Source: Marivirga arenosa (GTDB lineage: Bacteria; Bacteroidota; Bacteroidia; Cytophagales; Cyclobacteriaceae). Taken from it: 64,000 nucleotides of DNA. A program made the translations under genes and the position numbers. This document shows positions 53,101-62,371 of this stretch, one piece after another (within the stretch, counting starts at the first letter, position 1; each line of letters begins with the position of its first letter). The notes beneath the pieces are model-generated. The model had not been told where the DNA came from. It worked only from the letters and a program-made list of their open reading frames with translations, and ran no database searches. The stretch is from positions 186,001 to 250,000 of the forward strand of contig NZ_CP129968.2 of NCBI RefSeq assembly GCF_030503875.2, given 5' to 3'.

Positions 53101-54393
53101 ATGCAAGACACTAAAGAACAAAACACTACAGACACTGCGGGTTACTTAGACATGGACCTATTGCGTTTTTCAACTGCAGGAAGTGTTGATGATGGTAAAA
53201 GTACCCTGATCGGTAGATTGATGTACGATACAAAATCAATCTTTGAAGATCAGATTGAGGCCGTAGAAAAATCAAGTAAAAATCGTGGTGACGAACACGT
53301 TAACCTTGCTTTATTAACTGATGGTTTGAAAGCCGAAAGAGAGCAAGGAATCACCATTGATGTAGCGTACCGTTATTTCGCAACTCCAAAAAGAAAATTC
53401 ATTATTGCAGATACTCCGGGTCACGTACAATATACTCGTAATATGGTTACGGGTGCCTCAAATGTGAACTTAGCCATTATCTTAATTGATGCAAGAAAAG
53501 GAGTAATTGAGCAAACCAAAAGACATTCTTTCATTGCCTCTTTATTACAGATCAAGCATGTAATTGTTTGTATCAACAAAATGGACTTGGTTGATTATAA
53601 AGAAGAAGTATTCGAGCAAATCAAGAAAGATTATTTAAGCTTTGATGCAAAACTTGAAATTCCAGATATCCGATTTATTCCGATCTCTGCCTTAAATGGG
53701 GATAATGTAGTAGATAAGTCTAAAAATATGGACTGGTATCAAGGTCCTTCCTTATTATGGACATTAGAAAATGTACAGGTTGCATCCGATCGAGATTTAA
53801 TAGACGGTAGGTTCCCCGTTCAATGGGTAATCAGACCACAATCTGATCAGTATCATGATTTCCGAGGCTATGCAGGTTTAGTAAGCGGTGGAATTTTCCG
53901 TAAAGGAGAAGAAGTAGTGGTTTTACCCTCTGGTTTTACCACTAAAATCAAATCCATAGAGACCATGGATGGGGAGTTGAAAGAGGCCTTTCCACCTATG
54001 TCAGTTACGATGACCTTAGAAGATGATATTGACATCAGCCGTGGAGATATGCTGGCTAAGGTAAATAATCAGCCAACTAAAGCACAAGAAATTGAATTAA
54101 TGGTATGCTGGCTAAATGTTGATCCCCTAAAATTAGGAGGGAAATATACCGTGAAGCATACCACAAATGAGGCTCGAGCGATCATTAAAGAAGTGAAATA
54201 TAAGGTGAATGTAAACACTTTAGAAAAGAATGAAGAAGATAAAGCTGTAGGAGCAAATGATATTGCCAGAATCACAATCAAAACTGCTAAGCCTTTATTA
54301 TTTGATTCTTACCGAAAAAATAGAAATACTGGTTCTTTAATTATCATAGATGAATTCTCACAGCAAACAGTGGGAGCCGGAATGATCATTTAA
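53101..54393 (+). CDS. cysN: Sulfate adenylyltransferase subunit 1 (GTPase)
   Basis: A 430-residue EF-Tu-like GTPase that energises APS synthesis by CysD. Motifs are G1 GSVDDGKSTLIGR, the switch TIDVAYRYF, G3 DTPGHVQYTRNM, and NKMDL, followed by the beta-barrel domains. It ends without an APS kinase domain, consistent with separate cysC. A rather loose hairpin terminator follows at 54407-54449. Confidence 0.97.
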   Translation: MQDTKEQNTTDTAGYLDMDLLRFSTAGSVDDGKSTLIGRLMYDTKSIFEDQIEAVEKSSKNRGDEHVNLALLTDGLKAEREQGITIDVAYRYFATPKRKFIIADTPGHVQYTRNMVTGASNVNLAIILIDARKGVIEQTKRHSFIASLLQIKHVIVCINKMDLVDYKEEVFEQIKKDYLSFDAKLEIPDIRFIPISALNGDNVVDKSKNMDWYQGPSLLWTLENVQVASDRDLIDGRFPVQWVIRPQSDQYHDFRGYAGLVSGGIFRKGEEVVVLPSGFTTKIKSIETMDGELKEAFPPMSVTMTLEDDIDISRGDMLAKVNNQPTKAQEIELMVCWLNVDPLKLGGKYTVKHTTNEARAIIKEVKYKVNVNTLEKNEEDKAVGANDIARITIKTAKPLLFDSYRKNRNTGSLIIIDEFSQQTVGAGMII

Positions 54394-54406
54394 GGAAAGA
54401 ATATTT

Positions 54407-54449
54407 AGGAGCTTTTCTATTGTGTACGATTGGAAAGCTCCTTCCTTTT
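54407..54449 (+). terminator. Intrinsic terminator after cysN
   Basis: AGGAGCTTTTC (54407-54417) pairs with GAAAGCTCCT (54433-54442), followed by CCTTTT. Confidence 0.75.
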
Positions 54450-54471
54450 GAACCTACAGGATAAAAGCACT

Positions 54472-55782
54472 ATGAACCCTCTAAAAACCTTCCTCCTCAT
54501 TGCTTCTATGAGCGTTTACTTTTTATGCCCACAATCTATAATCGCTCAAAAGAATCATAATAACTATACACCTTTTATGTTTACCAGCTCCATTTTTATG
54601 GAGGGGAAAGAGCCAAATGAGCAAACAATAGACAGCATTTTTCAATTGCAAAGCGCACTCAGCTCACTGGACTTGGAAGAGATTAAATATTGGAATTCTG
54701 CCTACCCTAATTATAGATGGCATCAACTTTTAATGGACATTAGCAATGCACATAAGGGCCATAAGAATGGGGCAAGGGTGGTTATTATGCATTTAGCTAT
54801 TTATGATGCCTTAGCAACCATAAACAATTATTCAACTGATAGAACTAGCAAAAGGCCTTTTGAGCTAAACCCAGATGTAAAATTGTTTGCTAAAAACAAG
54901 AATACATCTTCACTTTGCGAATGGAGTGCAGCAGCAGGAGCTGCTTCTCAAATCATTTCCTACTACTTTCCAGATCAATCATATAAGGTGGACAGTTGCC
55001 TTCAATCTTTCAAATTAAATCGCTTGAGAAGCGGCACCCTATATGCGAAAGAAATTAATGCAAGTATTGAGGTGGGAAAAAAGGTTGCCGCTCAATATAT
55101 AGCTTACGCTAAAACTAATCGGACAGCAGATACTTGGGAGGGAGAGGTTCCTATTGGAAAGAATAAATGGAAAGGCATACCGAGCAAATGGGATCCTATG
55201 AAAGCAAAATGGAAGCCTCTAACTTTAGATAGCAATGATCAATTCAGGCCGGGGCCTCCACCTTCAGACTGGGAAGCTGAAATGCAAGAATTAAGGGAAT
55301 TCCAAGAAAATCATAAGCGAAGTAACATTGCCTGGAAGTGGCGCACCGAACCCGTTTGGGATGACCTTCTAGAACGAAAAATTTTGGAATATGACCTTAA
55401 TCCTATGCAGGCCGCCTATGCCTCAGCTCTTTTTCATGCCTCCAGATATGAGGCTACCATTGTCGCATGGGATGGAAAATATCATTACTGGACTATCCGT
55501 CCATTTCAATACGATCCAGGGTTTAAACCGTATTTAATCGATACTCCTAACTTTCCGGGCTATCCTGCTGGTCATACTACGGTAGCGGGTTCAGTTGCTG
55601 AAGCCTTAAGTTATATCTTCCCTCTTGATCATAAGGAGTTTGAATTATTGGCAGAAGAATGTTCAGAATCTAGATTTGAAGGTGGAGTACATTTCAGAAC
55701 CGATAATGAGGTAGGACTTGAAATTGGCTCTCAAGTAGGCGAATTTGTGATCAAGCGATTCCAAAAACTTAGTCCTCGCTAA
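54472..55782 (+). CDS. Vanadium-dependent haloperoxidase / PAP2-type exported phosphatase-like protein
   Basis: A 436-residue product from ATG 54472 with a signal peptide (ending IIAQ). It contains an all-helical PAP2/haloperoxidase core with the three family motifs in order: K-x6-RP as KYHYWTIRP, the PSGH equivalent YPAGH, and SR-x5-H as SRFEGGVH. It could oxidise halides with peroxide, or be an acid phosphatase; the motifs cannot distinguish them. An upstream TTG at 54430 would add an unlikely extension overlapping the cysN terminator. It converges with recX, the two genes overlapping by 14 bases. Confidence 0.88.
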   Translation: MNPLKTFLLIASMSVYFLCPQSIIAQKNHNNYTPFMFTSSIFMEGKEPNEQTIDSIFQLQSALSSLDLEEIKYWNSAYPNYRWHQLLMDISNAHKGHKNGARVVIMHLAIYDALATINNYSTDRTSKRPFELNPDVKLFAKNKNTSSLCEWSAAAGAASQIISYYFPDQSYKVDSCLQSFKLNRLRSGTLYAKEINASIEVGKKVAAQYIAYAKTNRTADTWEGEVPIGKNKWKGIPSKWDPMKAKWKPLTLDSNDQFRPGPPPSDWEAEMQELREFQENHKRSNIAWKWRTEPVWDDLLERKILEYDLNPMQAAYASALFHASRYEATIVAWDGKYHYWTIRPFQYDPGFKPYLIDTPNFPGYPAGHTTVAGSVAEALSYIFPLDHKEFELLAEECSESRFEGGVHFRTDNEVGLEIGSQVGEFVIKRFQKLSPR

Positions 55783-56245
55783 GCTGATTTACGGCCTCCC
55801 AAACTAAATCGGCCTCAAATCCTTTTTGCAATAAATAGCGTACTGTTTTCTGCTTTTTAATGTAGAGGTTCTGCTCTTTTAAAGCATCCCATTTCTTTTC
55901 CACTAAGCTAGTAATGGTGTCTTCATAGGCTTGAGGGTCTATCTCTTTCATACCCATTTTAATGCAATATGATGATATTTTCTTTTGCTCCAGGCCTTGC
56001 TTTATTTTAAGCTTTCCCCACTTCTTTAATTTGAAATGACCCCTTACATAGCTTTGAGCAAAACGCTCTTCATTCACAAAGTCTTCAGAAATTAACCAGG
56101 ATAATACTTCCTCCACTTCATCACCATACAAACCCCATTCGTACAACTTATCTCGTACTTGCTGTTGACTTCTTTCCTGACCAGCGCAATATTTTGCCCC
56201 TCTGGCTTTTCCCTCTTTAATAGTATATATTTTCTGTTTTGCCAT
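55769..56245 (-). CDS. recX: RecX-family regulatory protein
   Basis: The product of about 158 residues (start 56245) is all helical, with the tandem three-helix repeats of RecX: RSQQQVRDKLYEWGL, LISEDFVNEERFAQSYVRGH, and the later TVRYLLQKGFEADLVWEAV. RecX binds RecA filaments and blocks their extension. Its last 14 bases overlap the haloperoxidase-like gene on the other strand. It is separated by 26 bases from the aminotransferase gene upstream in the same direction. Confidence 0.9.
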   Translation of the reverse strand: MAKQKIYTIKEGKARGAKYCAGQERSQQQVRDKLYEWGLYGDEVEEVLSWLISEDFVNEERFAQSYVRGHFKLKKWGKLKIKQGLEQKKISSYCIKMGMKEIDPQAYEDTITSLVEKKWDALKEQNLYIKKQKTVRYLLQKGFEADLVWEAVNQLSED

Positions 56246-56271
56246 TAGCCCTTCATGCTCTATCAGCAAAA

Positions 56272-57420
56272 TTACAAATGCTTCTGCAAAACACCCATTA
56301 AAGCTTCTACATCCTCAGCATCATTATACACATTTGGTGAAATTCTTATTTTGCTGCCTCTAGCCGAAACAAAAATATTATTTGATTTTAAGCTATTCAT
56401 TAATTGGGGAAGATCAATAGTATCTGGAACAAATAAGCCGTATAAATGGGCACTCATCCTATTGTCTACTTCTTTTTCAATCCCTTTTTGATCCAATAAA
56501 TCACGGAGTGGATTTAGTAATTCAAAACAGTAATTTTGAATACTTTCAGGCCTCCACTCTAATAATTGCTCTAATGCTTTCTGCATCATGGGTAGAGCAA
56601 TGAAATTACTAAATTCTCCTACATTATAGCGCATCGCATTAGGGCCAAAATCCTCTGGGTATTCTGTTAATTTACTGAAATCATCGCTATCCTTTCGAGT
56701 CATCCAGGAATATTCAAGCGGAATGCCTTCATTAAACTTTTCACTATAATAGGCTAAGCCAGATGAATAGGGTCCTAGTAACCATTTATAGGCTGCGCAA
56801 ATTAAGGCATCAATGTGAAACGCTTCTACATCCATCGGAAGTGCCCCAACCGACTGGGTACCGTCTACAATAAAGTAGGTATTGGTTTCTCTACACTTTT
56901 CTCCTATCGCTTTTAAATCAAACTTCAATCCTTCCATCCAATGAATAGAAGACATGACTACTAAGGCAGTATCCTCAGTAATTGACTCAATAATTTGATT
57001 GGTCCAGCTTTCAGTTCTGCCCTCAACAAAATCAGGAGGAGAAACTACTTTTAGTTCAGCCTGATATTTTTCGCAAAAATGCCTTAGGGTTAAGTGATCA
57101 CTTGGAAATTCCTCATTCACAGTAATGGCATGTTGCCCTTCTTTGATGGGAACATTTTGAATAGCATTCATTAATCCATAGGAGGCAGAGGGAATTAAGG
57201 CTATTTGTTGAGCCGGAGCATTTACCAATTCGGCAAACAAGGATTTAACCTTCTCTGCAGGTTTAAAAAAGTCCTCTTCAGAAATTGAGGTAGGATTTGT
57301 TTTCCTTTGAATCCCTAGAATTCCAGCTGCTTCTACAGTTTTTAAGTTTGGAGACATATAGGCCCCATTTAAATAATGGATATTTTCAGGGAGGTTAAAA
57401 AGCTGTTTTTGGTTTTCCAT
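56272..57420 (-). CDS. Class V PLP-dependent aminotransferase / desulfurase family protein
   Basis: A 382-residue PLP fold type I enzyme. The PLP lysine lies in CAAYKWLLGPYSSG, the ring-stacking His in SSIHWMEGL and the cofactor Asp in IVDGTQSVGALPMDV. The lack of a flexible cysteine loop makes NifS/SufS activity unlikely; kynureninase-like or isopenicillin N epimerase-like relatives are more probable. The reaction cannot be told. It lies immediately upstream of recX in the same direction. Confidence 0.85.
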   Translation of the reverse strand: MENQKQLFNLPENIHYLNGAYMSPNLKTVEAAGILGIQRKTNPTSISEEDFFKPAEKVKSLFAELVNAPAQQIALIPSASYGLMNAIQNVPIKEGQHAITVNEEFPSDHLTLRHFCEKYQAELKVVSPPDFVEGRTESWTNQIIESITEDTALVVMSSIHWMEGLKFDLKAIGEKCRETNTYFIVDGTQSVGALPMDVEAFHIDALICAAYKWLLGPYSSGLAYYSEKFNEGIPLEYSWMTRKDSDDFSKLTEYPEDFGPNAMRYNVGEFSNFIALPMMQKALEQLLEWRPESIQNYCFELLNPLRDLLDQKGIEKEVDNRMSAHLYGLFVPDTIDLPQLMNSLKSNNIFVSARGSKIRISPNVYNDAEDVEALMGVLQKHL

Positions 57421-57493
57421 AGTATAGATTTCAATTACTCTTTTCTTTTTTGAAAAGTATATTCAATAAATTTAAAGAATTAATTAGTCCGAT

Positions 57494-57865
57494 ATGAAAA
57501 GAGAAAAAGAAATAGCAGTCGAATTTTTAAGAATGGTTGCTAGCGGTGATGTAGAAAATGCTTTCTCCCTTTATGTTTCAACAAATCTCAAACATCATAA
57601 TCCCTATTTCAAAAAGGATATATCTTCTTTAAAAACCGGCATGCAAGAAGATGCTAACCAAAACCCCCAAAAAGAATTAATCATATTAAGGGCGATGGCA
57701 GATGAAGAAGGAGTGGCAGTACATTCTTTAATAAAGCAAAACCCTAATGATTCTGGCTATATATTGGCGCATTTTTTCAAATTTCAGCGTGATAAAATCA
57801 GTGAGCTATGGGATCTTGCTCAAGAAATTCCTAAAGAAATAATCAATGAAAATGGGATTGTTTAA
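57494..57865 (+). CDS. SnoaL-like (NTF2-fold) protein
   Basis: A 123-residue product with the NTF2 fold pattern: the opening helix EKEIAVEFLRMVASGDVENAF, YVSTNLKHHNPYF, and the FFKFQRDKISELWDLAQEIP strand-strand end typical of SnoaL-like domains. Such proteins are hydrolases, cyclases or binding proteins; the specific role cannot be told. Its promoter is shared with the divergent aminotransferase. Confidence 0.85.
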   Translation: MKREKEIAVEFLRMVASGDVENAFSLYVSTNLKHHNPYFKKDISSLKTGMQEDANQNPQKELIILRAMADEEGVAVHSLIKQNPNDSGYILAHFFKFQRDKISELWDLAQEIPKEIINENGIV

Positions 57866-57935
57866 TCTAAAACTATACCGTGTCTATTGTTAAGTAAATT
57901 CTAACAATTAAGAATCTAAATTCGTATATTTCATT

Positions 57936-58124
57936 ATGAGTAGAGAAGAAGTAAAAATAGCTATCAATGAAATGCTGGAAAATATTCCTGAAGAAGCTTT
58001 ACAAGAAGTCTTTGAATTTTTGACAGCTGTGAAAAATCAATCTTCCGATAATTTTAATACTGTCAAAAATCTTCGAACTATTTTGTCTGAAGATAAGCAG
58101 CTTCTTGAAAAGTTAGCAAAGTGA
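57936..58124 (+). CDS. Antitoxin of a Fic-type toxin-antitoxin pair
   Basis: A 62-residue, helical, acidic protein (NEMLENIPEEALQEVFEFLTAVK) typical of small antitoxins such as DUF2281-like. Its stop overlaps the toxin start by four bases (GTGA), the usual arrangement of a coupled TA operon. No DNA-binding domain is obvious by eye. Confidence comes mostly from the adjoining Fic-domain gene. Confidence 0.72.
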   Translation: MSREEVKIAINEMLENIPEEALQEVFEFLTAVKNQSSDNFNTVKNLRTILSEDKQLLEKLAK

Positions 58125-58498
58125 TTTCTCAAAAGGAGGCCTTGGAAATTCACCAAATATTAATAGAAAGATTTGGAGGATCAGATGGTATAAGAGATAA
58201 AGAATTATTAAACTCTGCCTTAAACCGCCCTTATCAGACGTTTGATGCCAAAGATTTATACCCTAATGTAATTGATAAAGCGGCTGCAATCCTAGAAAGT
58301 ATAGTCAAAAATCACCCTTTTTCAGATGGTAATAAAAGGACAGGCTATGTTTTAGCTAGGCTGTTAATGATGAACAGTAAACATGACATATATGCTAGTC
58401 AAGATGAAAAATATCAATTAGTTATTTCAATTTCAAAAGGAGAAGTTGACTTTGAATATATCAAGAACTGGATTTTAAAGCATTCAAAGCAAAATTAA
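58121..58498 (+). CDS. Fic/Doc-family toxin
   Basis: A 125-residue Fic-domain protein of Doc size. The active motif is HPFSDGNKRTG, which fits the canonical Fic signature HPFx(D/E)GN(G/K)R better than the Doc motif HxFxNANKR, so AMP-transfer (AMPylation) rather than Doc-type kinase activity is suggested; this is inference. The start is GTG at 58121, overlapping the antitoxin stop. The gene converges with cstA, one base apart. Confidence 0.85.
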   Translation: MISQKEALEIHQILIERFGGSDGIRDKELLNSALNRPYQTFDAKDLYPNVIDKAAAILESIVKNHPFSDGNKRTGYVLARLLMMNSKHDIYASQDEKYQLVISISKGEVDFEYIKNWILKHSKQN

Positions 58499-58499
58499 A

Positions 58500-60128
58500 T
58501 CATGCCCCTACCTTCTCATCTTCTTTCTTCAAGCATCTTTTCGCCAGTATTAGTAAAACGATTGCCAAGGCAAAAAGTAAAGTAGCCACTATGGATATAC
58601 TATATATTCCTTTTTCGAAGTTTTGAAAAGCCAAAACAAATAGTGAGCTCAGCGTAACTACAAACATGAAAAACATTGGGATCAGCAAAAAGCCTACTTT
58701 CTTGCCCGACTTTATCATCCAAACGGAGACCGCCAAAAGCGCCAAAGCTGCTAATAACTGATTAGCTGAACCAAAAATGGGCCATAAAGTAGTGAATTCC
58801 CCCGATAGCAAAAATAAAGAAGAAAGGATTACCACCACCGTTGTGGATAAGAACCTATTTTGGGTAAGCTTTTGAACTGATTTATTATCTGATTCTTCAA
58901 AAAATTCCTGAAACGTAAAGCGAGCTAAACGGGTGCAGGTATCTAAAGTGGTTAAAGCAAAAGCAGAAATGGTTAGCGCTACAAAGTTAACCGCTAAGCC
59001 TTCTTCAATTCCTAAGGAGGAAATGACAAACCCCATTCCATCAGCAAACATATTAACAGGTCCATCAGTGCTGAGACTGTTTACATAATCTGTTCTACTA
59101 ATCACCATAACGGCACAAACAGAAATGATAGCCAGGAAAGATTCAATCAGCATTCCACCATAGCCTACCACCTTAGCATCTGATTCCTTATTAATTTGCT
59201 TGGAAGTTGTGCCTGATGCTACCAAAGAATGAAAACCACTTATAGCACCACATGCGACTGTTATAAAAAGAACCGGGAATAAATACCCAATATCCTCACT
59301 ATTAAATACAATATTATGGTCCATTTTCACTTCCGGATTGGCCACTACCACTCCTACTATGGCGAGAATGATCAAACCATATAATAAAAAGCTACTGAGA
59401 TAGTCGCGTGGTTGTAATAAAACAGACATAGGCGTAACGGATGCCGCAAATGCATAGGCTAATAATAAACCTACCCAAAACACATAATTCCGTTCAAAAG
59501 GAATGCTGTTCCCTAATATTACAAAGTAATACATGAAGAAAACCCCAATTATAGATAGCCAAAGAAAGGCTGATTTTTTATGTGCCAACTTTCTATTCAA
59601 TGAGCCAAAAATTAAGGCTAAGCCTATAAATAAAGCAGAGGTAGAAGCTACCCCTGGGTTTTTTACAAAAGTCTTGGCAATAATATCCGCAAAAACAGCT
59701 ATGATTAAAATCAGGGTAGAAAAGCTAAAGATCAGAAATAGTCTTTTCCCATTTTGCCCAATATATTGTTGAATGATTACCCCAATTGATTTTCCTTTAT
59801 GGCGCAAGGAGGCTACCATGCTTCCGATGTCATGCACAGCACCAAAAAAAATCCCCCCTAATAAAATCCAAATCACTGCTGGAATCCAACCGAAAGTTAC
59901 TGCAATAATGGGCCCTACAATAGGACCTGCCCCCGCAATGGAAGCAAAATGATGCCCTAAAACCACTAATTTATTGGAAGGAACATAATCTACTCCATCA
60001 TTTTGAGTATGGGCTGGAGTAGGCTGCTCATCCCGAATTTCAAACTTTTTACTAATAAATCTACCGTAGGTAAAATAAGCAAATAGTAGAATAAGGGCCG
60101 AAAGGAGCAATAGAAGGGGTAAACTCAT
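58500..60128 (-). CDS. cstA: Carbon starvation protein CstA family transporter
   Basis: A 542-residue polytopic protein with about 14-15 membrane segments. The family signature is near the N-terminus: PSNKLVVLGHHFASIAGAGP and IVGPIIAVTFGWIPAVIW followed by GAVHDIGSMVASLRHKGKS. CstA imports peptides or pyruvate under carbon starvation. It is shorter than the 701-residue E. coli protein, as is usual for non-enterobacterial members. Monocistronic, divergent from guaB. Confidence 0.93.
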   Translation of the reverse strand: MSLPLLLLLSALILLFAYFTYGRFISKKFEIRDEQPTPAHTQNDGVDYVPSNKLVVLGHHFASIAGAGPIVGPIIAVTFGWIPAVIWILLGGIFFGAVHDIGSMVASLRHKGKSIGVIIQQYIGQNGKRLFLIFSFSTLILIIAVFADIIAKTFVKNPGVASTSALFIGLALIFGSLNRKLAHKKSAFLWLSIIGVFFMYYFVILGNSIPFERNYVFWVGLLLAYAFAASVTPMSVLLQPRDYLSSFLLYGLIILAIVGVVVANPEVKMDHNIVFNSEDIGYLFPVLFITVACGAISGFHSLVASGTTSKQINKESDAKVVGYGGMLIESFLAIISVCAVMVISRTDYVNSLSTDGPVNMFADGMGFVISSLGIEEGLAVNFVALTISAFALTTLDTCTRLARFTFQEFFEESDNKSVQKLTQNRFLSTTVVVILSSLFLLSGEFTTLWPIFGSANQLLAALALLAVSVWMIKSGKKVGFLLIPMFFMFVVTLSSLFVLAFQNFEKGIYSISIVATLLFALAIVLLILAKRCLKKEDEKVGA

Positions 60129-60200
60129 AAAGTTCCAGGTTTTTTTGATTTTTTACAAAATAATTATAACAACAAATTTCGGATAATGAAAGTATGTTCG

Positions 60201-60239
60201 TACTTTTGCCCTGCAAATAATCACAGCTAATTATTTGCA
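60201..60239 (+). promoter_or_regulatory. guaB promoter and hairpin leader
   Basis: TACTTTTG (60201-60208) fits TAnnTTTG, so transcription should begin near 60213. The remaining leader is nearly all a perfect ten-pair hairpin, TGCAAATAAT (60212-60221) with ATTATTTGCA (60230-60239), ending two bases before the ATG at 60242. No canonical purine riboswitch is seen. Confidence 0.6.
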
Positions 60240-60241
60240 TT

Positions 60242-61714
60242 ATGAGCTTAGACACATCCAAATTTGTTTACGAAGCTTTAACTTACGATGACGTATTATT
60301 GCTTCCAGGATATTCAGAAGTTTTACCGAGAGACACTGACACTTCCTCAAAATTAACCCGAAATATAACGCTTAACATCCCTTTGGTTTCCGCTGCCATG
60401 GATACCGTAACTGAGCACAATTTAGCCATTGCTATTGCATTGGAAGGAGGGCTTGGCTTCATTCATAAAAACATGACCATTGAGCAACAGGCTATGGAAG
60501 TGCGTAAAGTGAAGCGTTCTCAGAGTGGAATGATATTAGATCCGGTTACCCTTCATATTGATAGCACAGTAGGTGACGCCTTAAAAATTATGCGTGAGAA
60601 CAAAATTGGAGGTATTCCGGTGGTTGATTCTTCCAAAAAACTATTAGGCATTGTAACCAACAGAGATTTACGTTTTCAAAAGGACAATAAAGTGTCGGTT
60701 GAAAAAGTAATGACCAGCCAAAACCTCATCACAGCTGAGGAAGGAATTGATTTAGAAGGTGCTGAAGAAGTATTACAAGAGTATAAAATCGAAAAATTAC
60801 CGATCATTAATAAATCAGGCATCTTGATGGGCTTAATTACCTATAAAGATATCCTGAAGAAAAAAGATAAGCCTAATGCCTGCAAAGATGAGTTTGGCAG
60901 ATTAAGAGTTGGGGCTGCCGTTGGGGTTACGGATGATATTGAAGAAAGAATTGATGCCTTGGTGAAAGCTGGAGTAGATGTTGTAACCATTGATACCGCC
61001 CACGGACATAGTAAAGGCGTAATTGATACAGCTGCAAGAATCAAAAAAGCATATCCTAATCTTGACATGATAGTAGGAAATATTGCCACTCCTGAAGCTG
61101 CAAAAGCTTTGGTAGAAGCAGGTGCTGATGCGGTAAAAGTAGGGGTTGGACCGGGAAGTATTTGTACTACCCGAGTGGTTGCCGGAGTAGGCGCACCACA
61201 GCTTTCAGCCGTATATGAAACTTATAAAGCGATTAAGGATACTGGAGTTCCGATTATTGCAGATGGCGGTATCCGTTTTTCTGGTGATATCGTAAAAGCA
61301 TTAGCCGGAGGCGCAGATAGCGTAATGATTGGGTCATTATTAGCGGGTACTGAAGAAGCACCTGGTGAAATGATTCTTTTCGAAGGTAGAAAATTCAAAT
61401 CTTACCGAGGCATGGGTTCTGTTGAAGCCATGGGGCAGGGAAGTAAAGATCGTTATTTCCAAGATGCGGAAGATGATATTAAGAAATTAGTGCCAGAAGG
61501 AATTACAGGACGTGTACCGTTTAAAGGAATGGTAGCGGAAGTATTGCACCAGATGGTGGGTGGATTAAAAGCCGGAATGGGTTACTGCGGTGCTGGAAAC
61601 CTAGAGCAATTAAAAGAAGCGAAGTTTGTTAAAATAACAGCTGCTGGTGTTGCGGAAAGTCATCCACACGATGTACATGTAACTCGTGAAGCTCCGAATT
61701 ATAGTAGAAAATAA
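60242..61714 (+). CDS. guaB: IMP dehydrogenase
   Basis: A 490-residue enzyme for the rate-limiting step of GMP synthesis, oxidising IMP to XMP with NAD. A CBS pair spans about residues 95-210. The catalytic Cys is in [13 protein letters not shown], and the flap region has [11 protein letters not shown]. Length is typical. The first six codons follow two bases after a hairpin that makes up the leader. A weak terminator at 61763-61796 follows and then the repeat island. Confidence 0.97.
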   Translation: MSLDTSKFVYEALTYDDVLLLPGYSEVLPRDTDTSSKLTRNITLNIPLVSAAMDTVTEHNLAIAIALEGGLGFIHKNMTIEQQAMEVRKVKRSQSGMILDPVTLHIDSTVGDALKIMRENKIGGIPVVDSSKKLLGIVTNRDLRFQKDNKVSVEKVMTSQNLITAEEGIDLEGAEEVLQEYKIEKLPIINKSGILMGLITYKDILKKKDKPNACKDEFGRLRVGAAVGVTDDIEERIDALVKAGVDVVTIDTAHGHSKGVIDTAARIKKAYPNLDMIVGNIATPEAAKALVEAGADAVKVGVGPGSICTTRVVAGVGAPQLSAVYETYKAIKDTGVPIIADGGIRFSGDIVKALAGGADSVMIGSLLAGTEEAPGEMILFEGRKFKSYRGMGSVEAMGQGSKDRYFQDAEDDIKKLVPEGITGRVPFKGMVAEVLHQMVGGLKAGMGYCGAGNLEQLKEAKFVKITAAGVAESHPHDVHVTREAPNYSRK

Positions 61715-62371
61715 GATGCTAGATTTTAGAATCTAAATTCTAGACTGATTTATAAATTCTTTAAAACCTTGGAATGAGAATTTCAGGGTTTTTTTAGCTC
61801 TTAACCTTTCAGATTATTTATTACTTTATACCACAGGAAAAGCCAAGTATCTCATTACTTGGTTATAGAATCTAGATTATACACCCCTATAATCCCCTCA
61901 AGGGGATAGCTTTTAATAACCCCAATTATTTGGTTGGTAAGGAATTTATAATATTGTTAATTAACTATTAGCTTTAATACACAAAAACCTGTCAGGTTTT
62001 AACTTGACATTATTAGTATTGATATTCGTATTAAGTTATGTTTAAACTGGAAACCTGACAGGTTTAGTCCGATTTTAAGATTAGAGTATGGTATTAGGTT
62101 ACATTTTACAAGATTCTAGGTTCTAGATTCTTATCAATTTGACACCACTATTATGTCCTCAAGGGGATATCTTTGCTGTAAATTCATATTCTAAACCTGT
62201 CAGGTTTAAAATCATTACGACCACCGAAAATTATAAATTGAATGAAATTTGCTACTGAAACCTGTCAGGTTTCGATTGACTTTAATAATTTTTATAAGTA
62301 CTAAACGTGCCCTTAGAGATATTTAGTTAACTAGTTCCTATACTCTTAGTTCTAGTATCTAAAATCTAATT
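61712..62371. repeat. Repeat island: TCTAGA family, AAACCTGTCAGGTTT family, ATCCCCT palindromes
   Basis: About 650 bases without a plausible gene. It holds four copies of the 15-base palindrome AAACCTGTCAGGTTT (61985-61999, 62051-62065 in reverse, 62193-62207, 62258-62272), one ATCCCCTCAAGGGGAT palindrome (61892-61907) with a partial copy near 62156, and several TCTAGA/AGAATCTAGATTCT relatives (about 61712-61745, 61866-61879, 62108-62133, 62327-62371). The spacing is irregular, so it is not a CRISPR. Confidence 0.85.
61763..61796 (+). terminator. Intrinsic terminator after guaB
   Basis: AAAACCTTG (61763-61771) pairs with CAGGGTTTT (61784-61792) with one G-U, followed by T. Confidence 0.65.

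Noticed and set aside
54430..54471. Upstream TTG start for the haloperoxidase-like gene
   Set aside because: It would start within the cysN terminator and hide a clean signal peptide behind 14 extra residues.
60130..60241. Purine riboswitch before guaB
   Set aside because: The leader from the likely start is about 30 bases, too short for a three-way purine aptamer. Only one hairpin is present.
61980..62275. CRISPR array made of the AAACCTGTCAGGTTT repeats
   Set aside because: The repeats are only 15 bases, perfectly palindromic, in different orientation and with spacers of unequal length (about 50-125 bases). No cas genes are near.
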